Below are positions 1-9,380 of a stretch of DNA of 64,000 bases, piece by piece. A model generated the notes under the pieces. It was given only the letters and a program-made list of their open reading frames with translations. It ran no database searches and was not told the origin of the DNA. This DNA is from Planctomycetota bacterium (GTDB lineage Bacteria; Planctomycetota; UBA1135; GCA-002686595), in the NCBI GenBank assembly GCA_020847695.1, contig JADLBP010000048.1:1-64000 (forward strand). Direction: 5' to 3'. Position 1 is the first letter of the stretch. Every line of letters starts with the position of its first letter. The translations under genes were made by a program, and so were the position numbers.

Positions 1-401
1 GCGACCTCCGCCCGTTCCGCTGCCACGAGCGCCGACGCGCGTGCCCGCGCGGCGGGGGCGTGGCCGAGCGCGGGCTCGCCGCCGGCCGCCGCCCAGCCGA
101 GCACCCACGCGGCGCTCGCGAGCAGCACGCCCGCGAGTGCGATCAGGCCCCATGGGGCCAAAGGCTCGGCCGCGAGCCCGCCCGCAGCGCCGAACGCGAC
201 CGCGAGCGCGGCCCACACCAACGGGCGCGGCGGCGCCTCGCCGCGAGCGCACGATTCGCCGGCTCGCGGGCGCGTCTTGGCGTCGGGCAAGCTCGTTTCC
301 TCGGCCCCGGACCGCGGGTCGTCGGCCTTAGACCGCAGGTCGTCGTCCCCAGACCGCAGGTCGTCGTCGTCGAACTCGGAGGCGGAGTAGGCGGTCGGCA
401 C
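1..401 (-). CDS. N-terminal part of a membrane protein, truncated by the window start (possibly ComEC/Rec2-like)
   Basis: The reverse strand reads open from GTG (399-401) to base 1: VPTAYSASEFDDDDLRSGDDDLRSKADDPRSG...PPRPLVWAALAVAFGAAGGLAAEPLAPWGLIALAGVLLASAAWVLG. It has an acidic N-terminus and two hydrophobic helices. It is not in the ORF track because it is open-ended. Confidence 0.4.
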   Translation of the reverse strand, partial: MPTAYSASEFDDDDLRSGDDDLRSKADDPRSGAEETSLPDAKTRPRAGESCARGEAPPRPLVWAALAVAFGAAGGLAAEPLAPWGLIALAGVLLASAAWVLGWAAAGGEPALGHAPAARARASALVAAERAEV

Positions 402-491
402 GGCGGTCCAGTCCAAGGCTCGACCGCGGCGCGCGCGCTCGGTTGCGGGTCTTCCGCGATCCGCGCGGAGCGTTCCGAGCCCGCGGCTCGC

Positions 492-497
492 TACAAT
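492..497 (+). promoter_or_regulatory. -10-like TACAAT seven bases before the coaD ATG (possible leaderless start)
   Basis: ctcgcTACAATcccacggATG; 5/6 match to TATAAT. No good -35 is visible. Confidence 0.4.
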
Positions 498-504
498 CCC
501 ACGG

Positions 505-1008
505 ATGTCCAAGGCCCGTCCGAAGCAAACGAGGCACGCCCTGTTCCCGGGCACGTTCGATCCGGTGACGCTCGGTCACCTCGATCTCGTGCGGCGCGCG
601 GCGGCGGCGTTCGACCGCGTCACCGTCGCGGTCGCGGTGCATCCGACCAAGACCGGGCTGCTTTCCGCGGACGAGCGCCTCGAGCTGCTCGCCGACGCGC
701 TGAAGGGCCTCGACAACGTCGCGGTCGCGCGCCTCGAGGGCCTGGTGATCGACGGTTGCCGCGCGCACGGCGCCGGCTTCATCCTGCGCGGCCTGCGCAG
801 CGCCGCGGACGTCGACTACGAGCTCCAGATGGCGCGCTCGAACCGGGCGCTCGCCCCGGAGATCGAGACCGTGCTGTTCGCCTCGTCTCCCGAACACGCC
901 CATATCTCGAGCACGCTGGTCCGCCAGATCGCCGAGATGGGGGGCGAGCTCACCTCCTTCGTGCCGAAGTCCGTCGCGCGCCGCCTCCGAGCGCGGTTCG
1001 CGCGCTAA
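505..1008 (+). CDS. coaD: Phosphopantetheine adenylyltransferase
   Basis: FPGTFDPVTLGHLDLVRRA and GLRSAADVDYELQMARSNR motifs; 167 aa. Confidence 0.95.
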   Translation: MSKARPKQTRHALFPGTFDPVTLGHLDLVRRAAAAFDRVTVAVAVHPTKTGLLSADERLELLADALKGLDNVAVARLEGLVIDGCRAHGAGFILRGLRSAADVDYELQMARSNRALAPEIETVLFASSPEHAHISSTLVRQIAEMGGELTSFVPKSVARRLRARFAR

Positions 1009-1024
1009 CCCGCCGCCTCGAGCC

Positions 1025-1411
1025 ATGTCCAAGCGTGTCATCGCGACTCCCGCCGCCCCGAAGGCGATCGGTCCGTACAGCCAGGCGATCGTCGCCGGCG
1101 GCTTCGTGCATTGCTCGGGCCAGATCGCGCTCGACCCCGCGACCGGCGAGTTCGTCGGCGGCGACGTGCGCGCGCAGACCGAACGCGTGCTGAAGAACCT
1201 CGAAGGCGTGCTCGCCGCGGCGGGCTCGAGCTTCGCCAAGGTCGTGAAGTGCAACGTCTACCTCGTCGACATGGCCGACTTCGCGGCGATGAACGAGGTC
1301 TACGGCCAACGTTTCTCGGGCGATGCGCCGCCGGCGCGCGCCACCGTCGCCGTCGCGGGTCTGCCCCGCGGCGCGCGTGTCGAAATCGACTGCCTCGCCC
1401 TGCTCGACTGA
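1025..1411 (+). CDS. RidA/YjgF family enamine/imine deaminase
   Basis: PKAIGPYSQAIVAGGFVHCSGQIALDPATGEF...RATVAVAGLPRGARVEIDCLAL; 128 aa. Confidence 0.93.
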   Translation: MSKRVIATPAAPKAIGPYSQAIVAGGFVHCSGQIALDPATGEFVGGDVRAQTERVLKNLEGVLAAAGSSFAKVVKCNVYLVDMADFAAMNEVYGQRFSGDAPPARATVAVAGLPRGARVEIDCLALLD

Positions 1412-1423
1412 ATCGGAATCGCC

Positions 1424-2518
1424 ATGGGACTCGCCTGCGGAATCGTCGGACTGCCCAACGTCGGCAAGTCGACCATCTTCAACGCCATCACCGCCGCCGG
1501 CGCGCAGAGCGCCAACTACCCGTTCTGCACGATCGAGCCGAACATCGGCGTCGTCGACGTGCCGGACGCGCGGCTCGAGCAGATCCACCAGTTCATGCCG
1601 ACCGAGCGCATCCTGCCGGCCGCGTTGAAGGTCGTCGACATCGCCGGCCTGGTGAAAGGCGCGTCGAAGGGCGAGGGGCTCGGCAACAAGTTCCTCGGCA
1701 CGATCAAGGAGTGCGACGCGATCCTCCACGTCGTGCGCTGCTTCGAGAAGAAGGACATCATCCACGTCGCGGGCTCGGTCGATCCGAAGCGCGACATGGA
1801 GATCATCGAGGTCGAGCTCGCGCTTGCCGACCTCGACACCGTCGAACGCGCGGTCGATCGCGTCGCGAAGAAAGCGAAGGGCGGCGACAAGGACTCGATC
1901 TTCCAACGCGACGTCTACGAGCGCGCGAAGGGGATGCTCGAGCGCGGTGAATCGCTGCGCGCGCACCACTGGACCAAGCCCGAGCGCGATGCGTTGCAGC
2001 CGCTCTTCCTGATCACGATGAAGCCGGTGCTCTTCGTCGCGAACGTCGGCGACGACGACCTCCAAGGCAAGTCGCCGTTGGTCGACATCGTGCGCGAGCA
2101 CGCCGCCGCGACCGGCGCGGAGGTCGTCGCGCTCTGCGGCGACATCGAGGGCGAGCTCTCGGCGATGGAGCCGGCCGACCGCGCGCAGTTCCTCGCCGAC
2201 CTCGGGCTCGAGGAGGCCGGCCTGCACCGCTTGATCCGCCAGGCGTTCCACCTGCTCGGCCTGTCTACGTTCTTCACCGCGGGTCCGAAGGAGATCCGCG
2301 CGTGGACGATCCACAAGGGCGACACCGCTCCGGTCGCCGCGGGCGTGATCCACTCGGACTTCGAGAAGTTCTTCATCCGCGCCGAGATCTACTCGCTCGA
2401 GGACCTGCAGCACTACAAGACCGAGCACGCGATCAAGGCCGCCGGGAAGTTGCGCGCGGAAGGCCGCGACTACGTGATGCGCGAGGGCGACATCGCGCAC
2501 TTCCTGATCGGGAAGTAG
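1424..2518 (+). CDS. ychF: Redox-regulated ATPase YchF (Obg-like GTPase family)
   Basis: GIVGLPNVGKSTIFNAIT, NYPFCTIEPN, DIAGLVKGASKGEGLGNKFL, C-terminal TGS-like end GRDYVMREGDIAHFLIGK. Confidence 0.96.
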   Translation: MGLACGIVGLPNVGKSTIFNAITAAGAQSANYPFCTIEPNIGVVDVPDARLEQIHQFMPTERILPAALKVVDIAGLVKGASKGEGLGNKFLGTIKECDAILHVVRCFEKKDIIHVAGSVDPKRDMEIIEVELALADLDTVERAVDRVAKKAKGGDKDSIFQRDVYERAKGMLERGESLRAHHWTKPERDALQPLFLITMKPVLFVANVGDDDLQGKSPLVDIVREHAAATGAEVVALCGDIEGELSAMEPADRAQFLADLGLEEAGLHRLIRQAFHLLGLSTFFTAGPKEIRAWTIHKGDTAPVAAGVIHSDFEKFFIRAEIYSLEDLQHYKTEHAIKAAGKLRAEGRDYVMREGDIAHFLIGK

Positions 2519-2761
2519 CGCACTCGAACGATCGAGCGAGTCGGTCGCCGGTGTGCGCTCGCGCTCGCACGGTTTCGAGCGGGAGCGCTCGCATCGTGCT
2601 GCGTCGACTTGCGCACTCGTTCCGATGCGAGCACGTCCAACTACGGTTGTCGTTGGATCGTTGCGAAACCCAGACTACGGAGTGCGCTAGATCTCGCGCA
2701 TCGCTTCGCAAGGCACCCCAGTTCGCGCGCGATGCAGAACCCCTATTCGGTGAGGTGGGAA

Positions 2762-4114
2762 ATGAACCGCTCGACAGAATCGCGCGCCGCGTTCGGCCGC
2801 AATCGTTCGTTCGCCGCCGCGATCGCATTCGCGGGCGCCGCGTCGTCGTTGCTCACGGCCGGTGACGCCTTCGCGGCGCCGGTGCAAGCCAAGGTCTGGG
2901 TCGTCGGCCCGTCCGGCGCGTTCTCCGACATCCAAGGCGCGGTCGATGCCGCGGTCGCCGGCGACATCGTCGTCGTCGATGCGGGCACGTACACGGGCTT
3001 CGTCGTCGACGCGAAGGAGCTGACGATCGTCGCTCGCGTCGACGCCTCCGCCGGTGAGAAGGTCGAAGTCGCCGGCGAAGTGACGATTCGGAACCTCGCG
3101 CTCGGCGACACCGTGGTGTTGCAGGGCGACGCGTTCTCGATCCTCGGCGCGAACGGGCCCGCGCTCTCGGTGCTCGACTCGTTGGGCTCGGTGCGGCTGC
3201 AAGGCCTGACGCTCGAAGGCGCGTGCGGATTCAGCGGCGCCGATGGAGCGGCCGGACTGCGGGTCGATCACTCGTTCGACGTCGCGGTCGTCTCTTCGTT
3301 CATCTCCGGCGGCATCGTGTGCGACTACCCGGGCAACGGCGGTCATGGGATCGAGCTCGACGCCGGCAATCTCGCGCTCTACGGCGTCACCGCCGAGGGC
3401 CGCGACGGCGAGCAGGACCTCGCGACGCTCGGCGCGCCGGGTACCGCCGGCGGTTCGGGCTGTCTCGTCAAGAGCGGCTTCCTCTTCGCCTCGCACTCGA
3501 CGTTCCAAGGCGGCGACGGCGCGGGCGGCGGCGACGGCTTCATGGACTGCGCGACCGGCGGGATCGAGCCCGGCAGCGGCGGCGACGGCGGCGACGGGAT
3601 CGCGCTGGAGACTTCGAACGCGATCGCGCGCGTGATGGGTTGCCTGCGCGACGGCGGACTGGGCGGACCGGTCGGTGTCGGCACGCTCTGCACCGCGACC
3701 GACGGCGCGCCTGGCAAGGGCGACTCGATCGCCGCGGGCGCGACCTTCGTCGACGATCCGATGCCGGTGCGAAGCACGCTCGGACCGTGCTTGTCCTCGG
3801 AGCTCTCGTCCGTGCTGCTGCACTTCGAAGGCCAGCCGGGCGATCGCTTCTACCTGTTCCTCTCGACCGCGACGCAGTTCGTCGACGAACCGACGTTCCA
3901 CGGCGTCACGCTGGTGAAGACTCCGTACCTGTATCGCTTGGTGATGGGCACGCTGCCGGCGAGCGGGATGCTCGACACCGGCTATGCGATCGGCGATCTC
4001 GGCGCGGGAGTCGAAGGCGTCGTCTGGCACGCGCAGACCTACGTGCGCACGGTGTCCAACAAGCGCATGTACGGCGGTCCGGCGTCGCTGGTGATGCTCG
4101 ACTCGCAGTTCTGA
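2762..4114 (+). CDS. Secreted right-handed beta-helix-like protein
   Basis: Start at MNRSTESR within ORF 2609-4114; signal peptide (AAAIAFAGAASSLLTAGDAFA); VWVVGPSGAFSDIQGAVDAAVAGDIVVVDAGTY pectate-lyase-like entry; Gly-rich GGDGAGGGDG loops. Confidence 0.75.
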   Translation: MNRSTESRAAFGRNRSFAAAIAFAGAASSLLTAGDAFAAPVQAKVWVVGPSGAFSDIQGAVDAAVAGDIVVVDAGTYTGFVVDAKELTIVARVDASAGEKVEVAGEVTIRNLALGDTVVLQGDAFSILGANGPALSVLDSLGSVRLQGLTLEGACGFSGADGAAGLRVDHSFDVAVVSSFISGGIVCDYPGNGGHGIELDAGNLALYGVTAEGRDGEQDLATLGAPGTAGGSGCLVKSGFLFASHSTFQGGDGAGGGDGFMDCATGGIEPGSGGDGGDGIALETSNAIARVMGCLRDGGLGGPVGVGTLCTATDGAPGKGDSIAAGATFVDDPMPVRSTLGPCLSSELSSVLLHFEGQPGDRFYLFLSTATQFVDEPTFHGVTLVKTPYLYRLVMGTLPASGMLDTGYAIGDLGAGVEGVVWHAQTYVRTVSNKRMYGGPASLVMLDSQF

Positions 4115-4131
4115 GCGACGCGTCGCGTCGA

Positions 4132-4170
4132 GCCGGCCGCGCTCCGCCCGCCGAGGGGAGCGCGGCCGGC
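4132..4170. terminator. Perfect 14-bp stem, 11-nt loop hairpin between the beta-helix and yjbQ-like genes
   Basis: GCCGGCCGCGCTCC-gcccgccgagg-GGAGCGCGGCCGGC, 18 bp after the stop at 4114; no U-tract. Confidence 0.6.
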
Positions 4171-4209
4171 GTCATTGCGGAGGACCACGCGGCGCGTCAG
4201 CATGCGGGC

Positions 4210-4629
4210 GTGAAGCAGCACCAGGAGTCGCTGGAGTTCCGCACGCCGGGCCGCGGCGCGATCGACCTCTCGCGCGACCTCGCGCGCATCGTCGCGGCGA
4301 GCGGCGTGCAGCGCGGGCTCGCGGTCGTCTTCTGCGCGCACACGTCGGCGAGCCTGCTGATCCAGGAGAACGCCGATCCCGCGGTGCGACGCGATCTGCT
4401 CGCGTGGCTCGCGCGGCTCGCGCCCGACGGCGATCCACGCTACGAGCACGCCGACGAAGGTCCCGACGACATGGCCGCGCACCTGCGCAGCGCGCTCGGT
4501 CGATCGTCGGAGTCGATCCCGATCGTCGACGGCAAGCTCGCGCTCGGCACGTGGCAAGCGCTCTACCTCGTCGAACACCGCACGGCGCCGCACCGGCGTC
4601 GCGTCGTCGTCCACGTCACCGGGGAGTGA
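4210..4629 (+). CDS. YjbQ family protein (UPF0047)
   Basis: GTG start, VKQHQESLEFRTPGRGAIDLSRDL...VVFCAHTSASLLIQENADPAVRRDL...DDMAAHLRSALGRSSESIPIVDGKLALGTWQALYLVEHR. Confidence 0.9.
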   Translation: MKQHQESLEFRTPGRGAIDLSRDLARIVAASGVQRGLAVVFCAHTSASLLIQENADPAVRRDLLAWLARLAPDGDPRYEHADEGPDDMAAHLRSALGRSSESIPIVDGKLALGTWQALYLVEHRTAPHRRRVVVHVTGE

Positions 4630-4771
4630 ACCCGCTCGCTCGCGGCCTGATCGTGATCGCGTCGTCGTTGGAGGGTTGCCGCGAGGCTCCGTCACTCGAC
4701 GCGGACGGGGAGCGCGGCGCCGCTCGCGGGAGTTTCGCGCGGCGAGGACGTCCGCTTCCGACGCGCAGCGA

Positions 4772-5236
4772 TCAGGCGCGGTAGAGGTCGCGCCGGAGGA
4801 TCTCGAGCGAGCGCGTCGGATCGCCGAGCGGCTCGAAGCCGTAGCGCGCGTAGAGCCCGTGCGCGTCGCGGGTCGCCAGGCTGAAGCGGCGCAGCCCTTG
4901 GAGCTCGGGATGCGCGAGCACGCACTCCACGAGGCGCTTCGACACGCCGCGGCCGCGCGCTTCCTCGAGCACGAAGACGTCGCAGAGCCACGCGAACGTC
5001 GCGCGGTCGCTGACGACGCGCGCGAACCCGACTTGGCGCCCCGCGAGGTACGCGCCGAAGACCAACGAGTGCTCGAGCGAGCGCTCGACGAGCTCGCGCG
5101 GGATGCCGGCGGCCCAATACGAGCGCACGAGGTAGCCGTGGACGACGTCGAGGTCGATCCGGTCGCGCGCGTCGCTGATCTCGAGCTCGCCGAACGTACA
5201 CGTCGCCGTCGGCGGCGATTCGCGCGGCGCGTTCAT
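4772..5236 (-). CDS. GNAT family N-acetyltransferase
   Basis: 154 aa from ATG: FARVVSDRATFAWLCDVFVLEEARGRGVSKRLVECVL...LATRDAHGLYARYGFEPL. Confidence 0.9.
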   Translation of the reverse strand: MNAPRESPPTATCTFGELEISDARDRIDLDVVHGYLVRSYWAAGIPRELVERSLEHSLVFGAYLAGRQVGFARVVSDRATFAWLCDVFVLEEARGRGVSKRLVECVLAHPELQGLRRFSLATRDAHGLYARYGFEPLGDPTRSLEILRRDLYRA

Positions 5237-6300
5237 CGACTCGCTCCCGGCAGGTGCGCGCGCAGCCACGAGTCCCACACGTTCGGGCGCTCGAGCTCGA
5301 GCAATCCGGCGGCGGTCGGCGCGACGAGCTCGGCGACCTCGACGTCGAGCGCCGCGACGGTCGCGAGCGTCCGATTCAAGCCGTACGCGAGCGCCTGGTC
5401 GCGCCGCAGCACGACCTCGACGACCATCGCCTCGCCCGACGAGCTGAGCGCGGTCACGCGCGCGGTCGGGCGATCGAAGCCGAGCTCGGCCGCGCTCTTC
5501 GTCGGCAGCGCGCGCGCGATCGGGATCGACGTCAGGAATGCGAGGTACGCTTCGGCGCGCGGATTCGGGCACGGCTTGGCGAGCCCGTCGACCGAGAGCT
5601 GCCACGTCCAAGCCGCCGCGCCGGCGGCGAGCTCGGCCTCGCTCGCGCGCAGCCGCACGAGCTCGAGCGCCGCGCCGTCCGCGTGGTCGACGAACACGCG
5701 ATCGATCGTCTGTTGGGGGCCGGGGAACGGGCCGGCGACCAGGCGCGCGTCCTCGAACGGCGCGCGGCCGGGCGCGAAGCCCGCGGCGAGCACGCTCGCG
5801 ACGTCGAAATCGAGCTCGAGCGGCGCGGACTCGCCGGTGCGCTGCACCAACGCCGCGTTCGGCGCGAGCGAACGGCCGACGTCGAGCGCGAACAGCACGT
5901 CGCGACCGGGATCCGAGAGGACTTTCGCGCCACAGAGCTCGAGGCGCCACTCCGGCGTCGGCGCGAGGCCGTACGCGGCGCGCTCGGCGTCGCCGGTCGC
6001 GCGGCGCACGACGCGCGCGTCGAGCAGCTCGGCGACCAACGCTTCGATCGTCCGCGAGTCGCAGACCGCTTGCGTGCCGTCGAGCGAACGCCAGAGCCCC
6101 GACTTGCGCGCGAGGATCCAACGCGTGCCGTCGGCGGGGCGCTCGAGCGAGACCGCGGCGACGACCAACGCCTTCGCGCGGTCCTCGGGGAGCAGGCGCT
6201 CGACCAACGTCTCGGGCGCGCGGTCCCTGCCGCGCAACGCGCGCTCGGCGACGAAGCCGAGCACCGCGAGCACGAGGACGATCATCAGCGCGCGCATCAT
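5233..6300 (-). CDS. DUF4340-like periplasmic/membrane-anchored protein associated with Gld-type ABC exporters
   Basis: MMRALMIVLVLAVLGFVAERALRG...RWILARKSGLWRSLDGTQAVCDSRTIEALVAELLDARVV; position next to a GldG-like gene. Confidence 0.78.
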   Translation of the reverse strand: MMRALMIVLVLAVLGFVAERALRGRDRAPETLVERLLPEDRAKALVVAAVSLERPADGTRWILARKSGLWRSLDGTQAVCDSRTIEALVAELLDARVVRRATGDAERAAYGLAPTPEWRLELCGAKVLSDPGRDVLFALDVGRSLAPNAALVQRTGESAPLELDFDVASVLAAGFAPGRAPFEDARLVAGPFPGPQQTIDRVFVDHADGAALELVRLRASEAELAAGAAAWTWQLSVDGLAKPCPNPRAEAYLAFLTSIPIARALPTKSAAELGFDRPTARVTALSSSGEAMVVEVVLRRDQALAYGLNRTLATVAALDVEVAELVAPTAAGLLELERPNVWDSWLRAHLPGASR

Positions 6301-9300
6301 GCTCCGAGCCCCGCAACCGGCCGAGCCGCCGCGCGACGCAGCGCCCACGCGAACGCGAGCACGAACAGCGGCCCGGCGAGCACGACGATCGCGCGCCAGG
6401 TCAACCGCTCGTCCTCGTCGGGCGCGACGAAGCCCGCGCGCCGCGGGCGCAACGCCAGGATCTCCGCGTGCGCGTCGTCGAGCGCGACCGCGGCGACCGC
6501 CGCGAGCAGGAAGTCGGCGGCGCGCCACTCGGGATCGAAGAGCTGCCCGATCTTGAACGTCTCCGAGCAGCCGACGAGCACCGCGCGGCCGTCGCGCTCG
6601 CCGGGCCGGCCGTCGAGACCGGGGAAGCGTCCGCGGACGTCGAGCGCGAGATCGACCGGGCCGAGCAGCGTCTCCGGCGGCACCAGGCTCGCGGGCGCGA
6701 GGTCGCCGCCGCGCCAATCGAGAGCCCACGTGGTCGCGCTCGAGCGCACCAGCGGCGAGGCGACGAGCCCGCGCTCGGCGAGCTTCGCCGGATCGACTCG
6801 CAGGCGATTCGCGTACGGCAAGCGCAGGTCGGATAGCCCGCGCACGATCGGCGACGTCGCGCTGAAGCCCTCGGGCAGCGCACGCAGCACGAACGGCTGC
6901 GCCGAGGTGGAGAACTCCAGCGCGCGCGCGGAACGGCGCGCGCCGACCTCGGTCGCGACGTCGAGCGTCGCCGAGCTCGCGTCGCAGAGCACTTCGCGGA
7001 CCAACTCGATGCCGAGCGCCGCGAAGTAGCCGGTCTCGAGGTCGCAGTACTGCGGGCGCGGCCAGTGCGCAAGCTCGCCGCGCTCGGTGTCGAGCCGCCG
7101 CGACTGGATCGCGTAGTGCTGCGCCGCGATCACCGCGCCTTTGCCGCGCGCGAGCGCCGCGGCGACCGTCGCGAGCATCGGAGTGACGTCGCGGCGCGGC
7201 TGCAGCCAGACGAGCGCGTCGACGTCGTCGGCGAGCACCGGCGCCGCGGGCTCGACGCGCACGACGTCGAACCCGTTCTCGGCGAGCCAGCTCTCCGCCT
7301 GCGAGTAGACGTCGGATTCGCTGGGCGCGAAGAGCTTGCGCGCCTCGTAGAGCTCGCGCGCCTCGGCGGCGGAGAGGCGCGGCGTGTCGGCGGCGAGCGC
7401 GACCCGCGGCGCGCGGCGGCCGAGCGCGCGCTCGAGCGCGAGCACCAGGCGGAACTCGAGCACCGCGTCGCCGTCGACCGAGGTCAGATCGACGACCGTG
7501 GTGCTGGAGCCGCAGGAGACGCGCAGCGCCGCCCAGACCGCGCGCACGGTGGTCGCGGTCTCGTCGCGGGTCTCGACCGCGCGCGCGGCGAGACCTTCGC
7601 GCGCGAGCGCCTCGCGTTCGGCGTCGGAGAGCGCCTCGGGCAGGCGGCGGACGAGCTCGAGGTCGGCTCCGGCGCCTCGCAGGTCCGAGACCACCACGCG
7701 CACGCGCGCGACCGTCGCCGCGATCCGCGGCGGCAAGGTCGCGCTCGCGAAGAGCTCGAGCGTCACCGGTTGGTCGAGCTCGGCCGCGAGCGCGAGAGAG
7801 CGCGGCGCGAGCGTGTGCACGCGCGACGACGTCACGTCGACGCCCGCGGGCGCCGGCAGCCGCGTCGCGGCGAACCCGGCGACGGCGAACAGCGCGAAGA
7901 GCAGCGCGACGAACCCGAGCTCGCGCCCGGAGCCGAACAGCGTCGCGCGAACCGACACCAGGCTGCCGCGTGCGAGCGCGAGACCGACGAGCAGCAGCGG
8001 CACCAGGCCGATCACCAGCGCGCGCCAGCGCAGACGCTCGGCGGGCGACAGCGGCGGCAACGCTTCCGCGGCGTGCGCGTGCGCGCGGACGCGTGCGACG
8101 CGCGCCGAATCGGCGAGCGACGCGAGCAGCGCGCGCGCCAGGTTGCGGTGCGCGAACTCGATCGGCTCGAACGCGCCGTCCTCGAACGGGCTCCCGGATC
8201 CGAAGACGACCAGCGAGCCGCTCCAGCCGTCGCGCGGCGCGAGATGCAGCGCGAGCGCCTGGCGGCCGCGCTGGGGCGAGCTCGCGGGGCGGTCGGGCTC
8301 CTCGCGCCAAGCGCGCGCGCCGCTGGACGCGAGCACGCGCGCCTCGAGCCCGCGCTCGACCAGCTTCGACGCGTCGGTCAGCAACGCGCTCGGCGCGCGG
8401 AAAGCGAGCGTGCCGTTCGGCTGCGAGCCGAGCAGGCGGAAGTCCTGATCCGAAGCGATCGACGCGACCGCGAGCTCGTTGCCGAGCGTCGCGCGCGAGC
8501 TCTGCGACACCGCGGAGTCGTCGCGCACGATCTCGACGCCGACGCGCGCGCCGAACTGCGCCGCGAGCGCCGCCAGCGCTTCGCGCGAGCGCGCGGGCAG
8601 GCCTTGCGCGTCGAGTCCGCCGCCGGCGAGCACCACGTTGGTCCCGCCGTCGATCGCCCGCGTCAGGGCGGCGACGACGGCGTCGTTCGCGCGCTCGGGT
8701 TCGATCCAGAGCACCAGCGGCGTGCCCGCGGGGATCGGCTCGCCGCCGGCGAGGTCGACGCGGACGACGTCGGCGCCCTTCGCGAGCTCGGCTTCGAGCT
8801 CGCGCGTCGACGCGGCTCCGGCGAGCACCACGCGCGGCCGCGACGGTCGCACGAGCTCAGCGAGCTCCTGTGCGACCAGCAGCGGCAGGTCTGCGAGCCT
8901 CGCGCGCGAGATCGCGTGGATCACGCGTTTGCCGTGCGCGCCGTAGCTCAGCACCAACGACGCGAACACCGAGCGCTCGGCGAACGCGTCGGAGCGCACC
9001 TCGCGCAGGCTGAACGGCGTCACGCCTTGCGCCGCGATCCAGTCGGCGAGCTCGGGCGAGCGCTCGGGCTCGACGCGTTGCCAGCGGAAGCGGCCGGAGG
9101 AGGCGTCGGCGAGCCGCTCCAGCAGCTCGACGAGCTCGCGCTCGAGCCCGCGCTCCGACGACGGCAGCTCGTTCGGCCCCGAGAGCACCAACGTCGCGAC
9201 GACGTCGGAGTCGAGCTCGCGCATCGCGCGCTCGGCACGCGGATCGAGCCGCACCCAGCCCGAGTGCTCGAGGTCGACGCGCGGCGCGTCGGCGGCGTCG

Positions 9301-9380
9301 AGCGCCCTCACCGCGAAGAGCACCGCGAGCCAGCCGACGAGCGCGGTCGCGAGCAGCACGCGGCGCTCGAACGCGCTCAT
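6297..9380 (-). CDS. GldG-like ABC-type auxiliary protein (large multi-TM protein with two GldG-like halves)
   Basis: MSAFERRVLLATALVGWLAVLFAVRAL...; repeated TM-loop architecture; PVTLELFASATLPPRIAATVARVRVVVSDL; C-terminal TM. 1027 aa. Confidence 0.78.
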   Translation of the reverse strand: MSAFERRVLLATALVGWLAVLFAVRALDAADAPRVDLEHSGWVRLDPRAERAMRELDSDVVATLVLSGPNELPSSERGLERELVELLERLADASSGRFRWQRVEPERSPELADWIAAQGVTPFSLREVRSDAFAERSVFASLVLSYGAHGKRVIHAISRARLADLPLLVAQELAELVRPSRPRVVLAGAASTRELEAELAKGADVVRVDLAGGEPIPAGTPLVLWIEPERANDAVVAALTRAIDGGTNVVLAGGGLDAQGLPARSREALAALAAQFGARVGVEIVRDDSAVSQSSRATLGNELAVASIASDQDFRLLGSQPNGTLAFRAPSALLTDASKLVERGLEARVLASSGARAWREEPDRPASSPQRGRQALALHLAPRDGWSGSLVVFGSGSPFEDGAFEPIEFAHRNLARALLASLADSARVARVRAHAHAAEALPPLSPAERLRWRALVIGLVPLLLVGLALARGSLVSVRATLFGSGRELGFVALLFALFAVAGFAATRLPAPAGVDVTSSRVHTLAPRSLALAAELDQPVTLELFASATLPPRIAATVARVRVVVSDLRGAGADLELVRRLPEALSDAEREALAREGLAARAVETRDETATTVRAVWAALRVSCGSSTTVVDLTSVDGDAVLEFRLVLALERALGRRAPRVALAADTPRLSAAEARELYEARKLFAPSESDVYSQAESWLAENGFDVVRVEPAAPVLADDVDALVWLQPRRDVTPMLATVAAALARGKGAVIAAQHYAIQSRRLDTERGELAHWPRPQYCDLETGYFAALGIELVREVLCDASSATLDVATEVGARRSARALEFSTSAQPFVLRALPEGFSATSPIVRGLSDLRLPYANRLRVDPAKLAERGLVASPLVRSSATTWALDWRGGDLAPASLVPPETLLGPVDLALDVRGRFPGLDGRPGERDGRAVLVGCSETFKIGQLFDPEWRAADFLLAAVAAVALDDAHAEILALRPRRAGFVAPDEDERLTWRAIVVLAGPLFVLAFAWALRRAAARPVAGLGA

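Noticed and set aside
328-2500. Minus-strand ORFs opposite coaD, ridA-like and ychF
   Set aside because: The plus-strand genes are unambiguous; the antisense frames are open only because of high GC.
3480-3600. Gly-rich repeat in the beta-helix gene as a tandem DNA repeat
   Set aside because: GGCGGCGACGGC units are short and irregular; they reflect Gly/Asp codons, not a clean tandem array.
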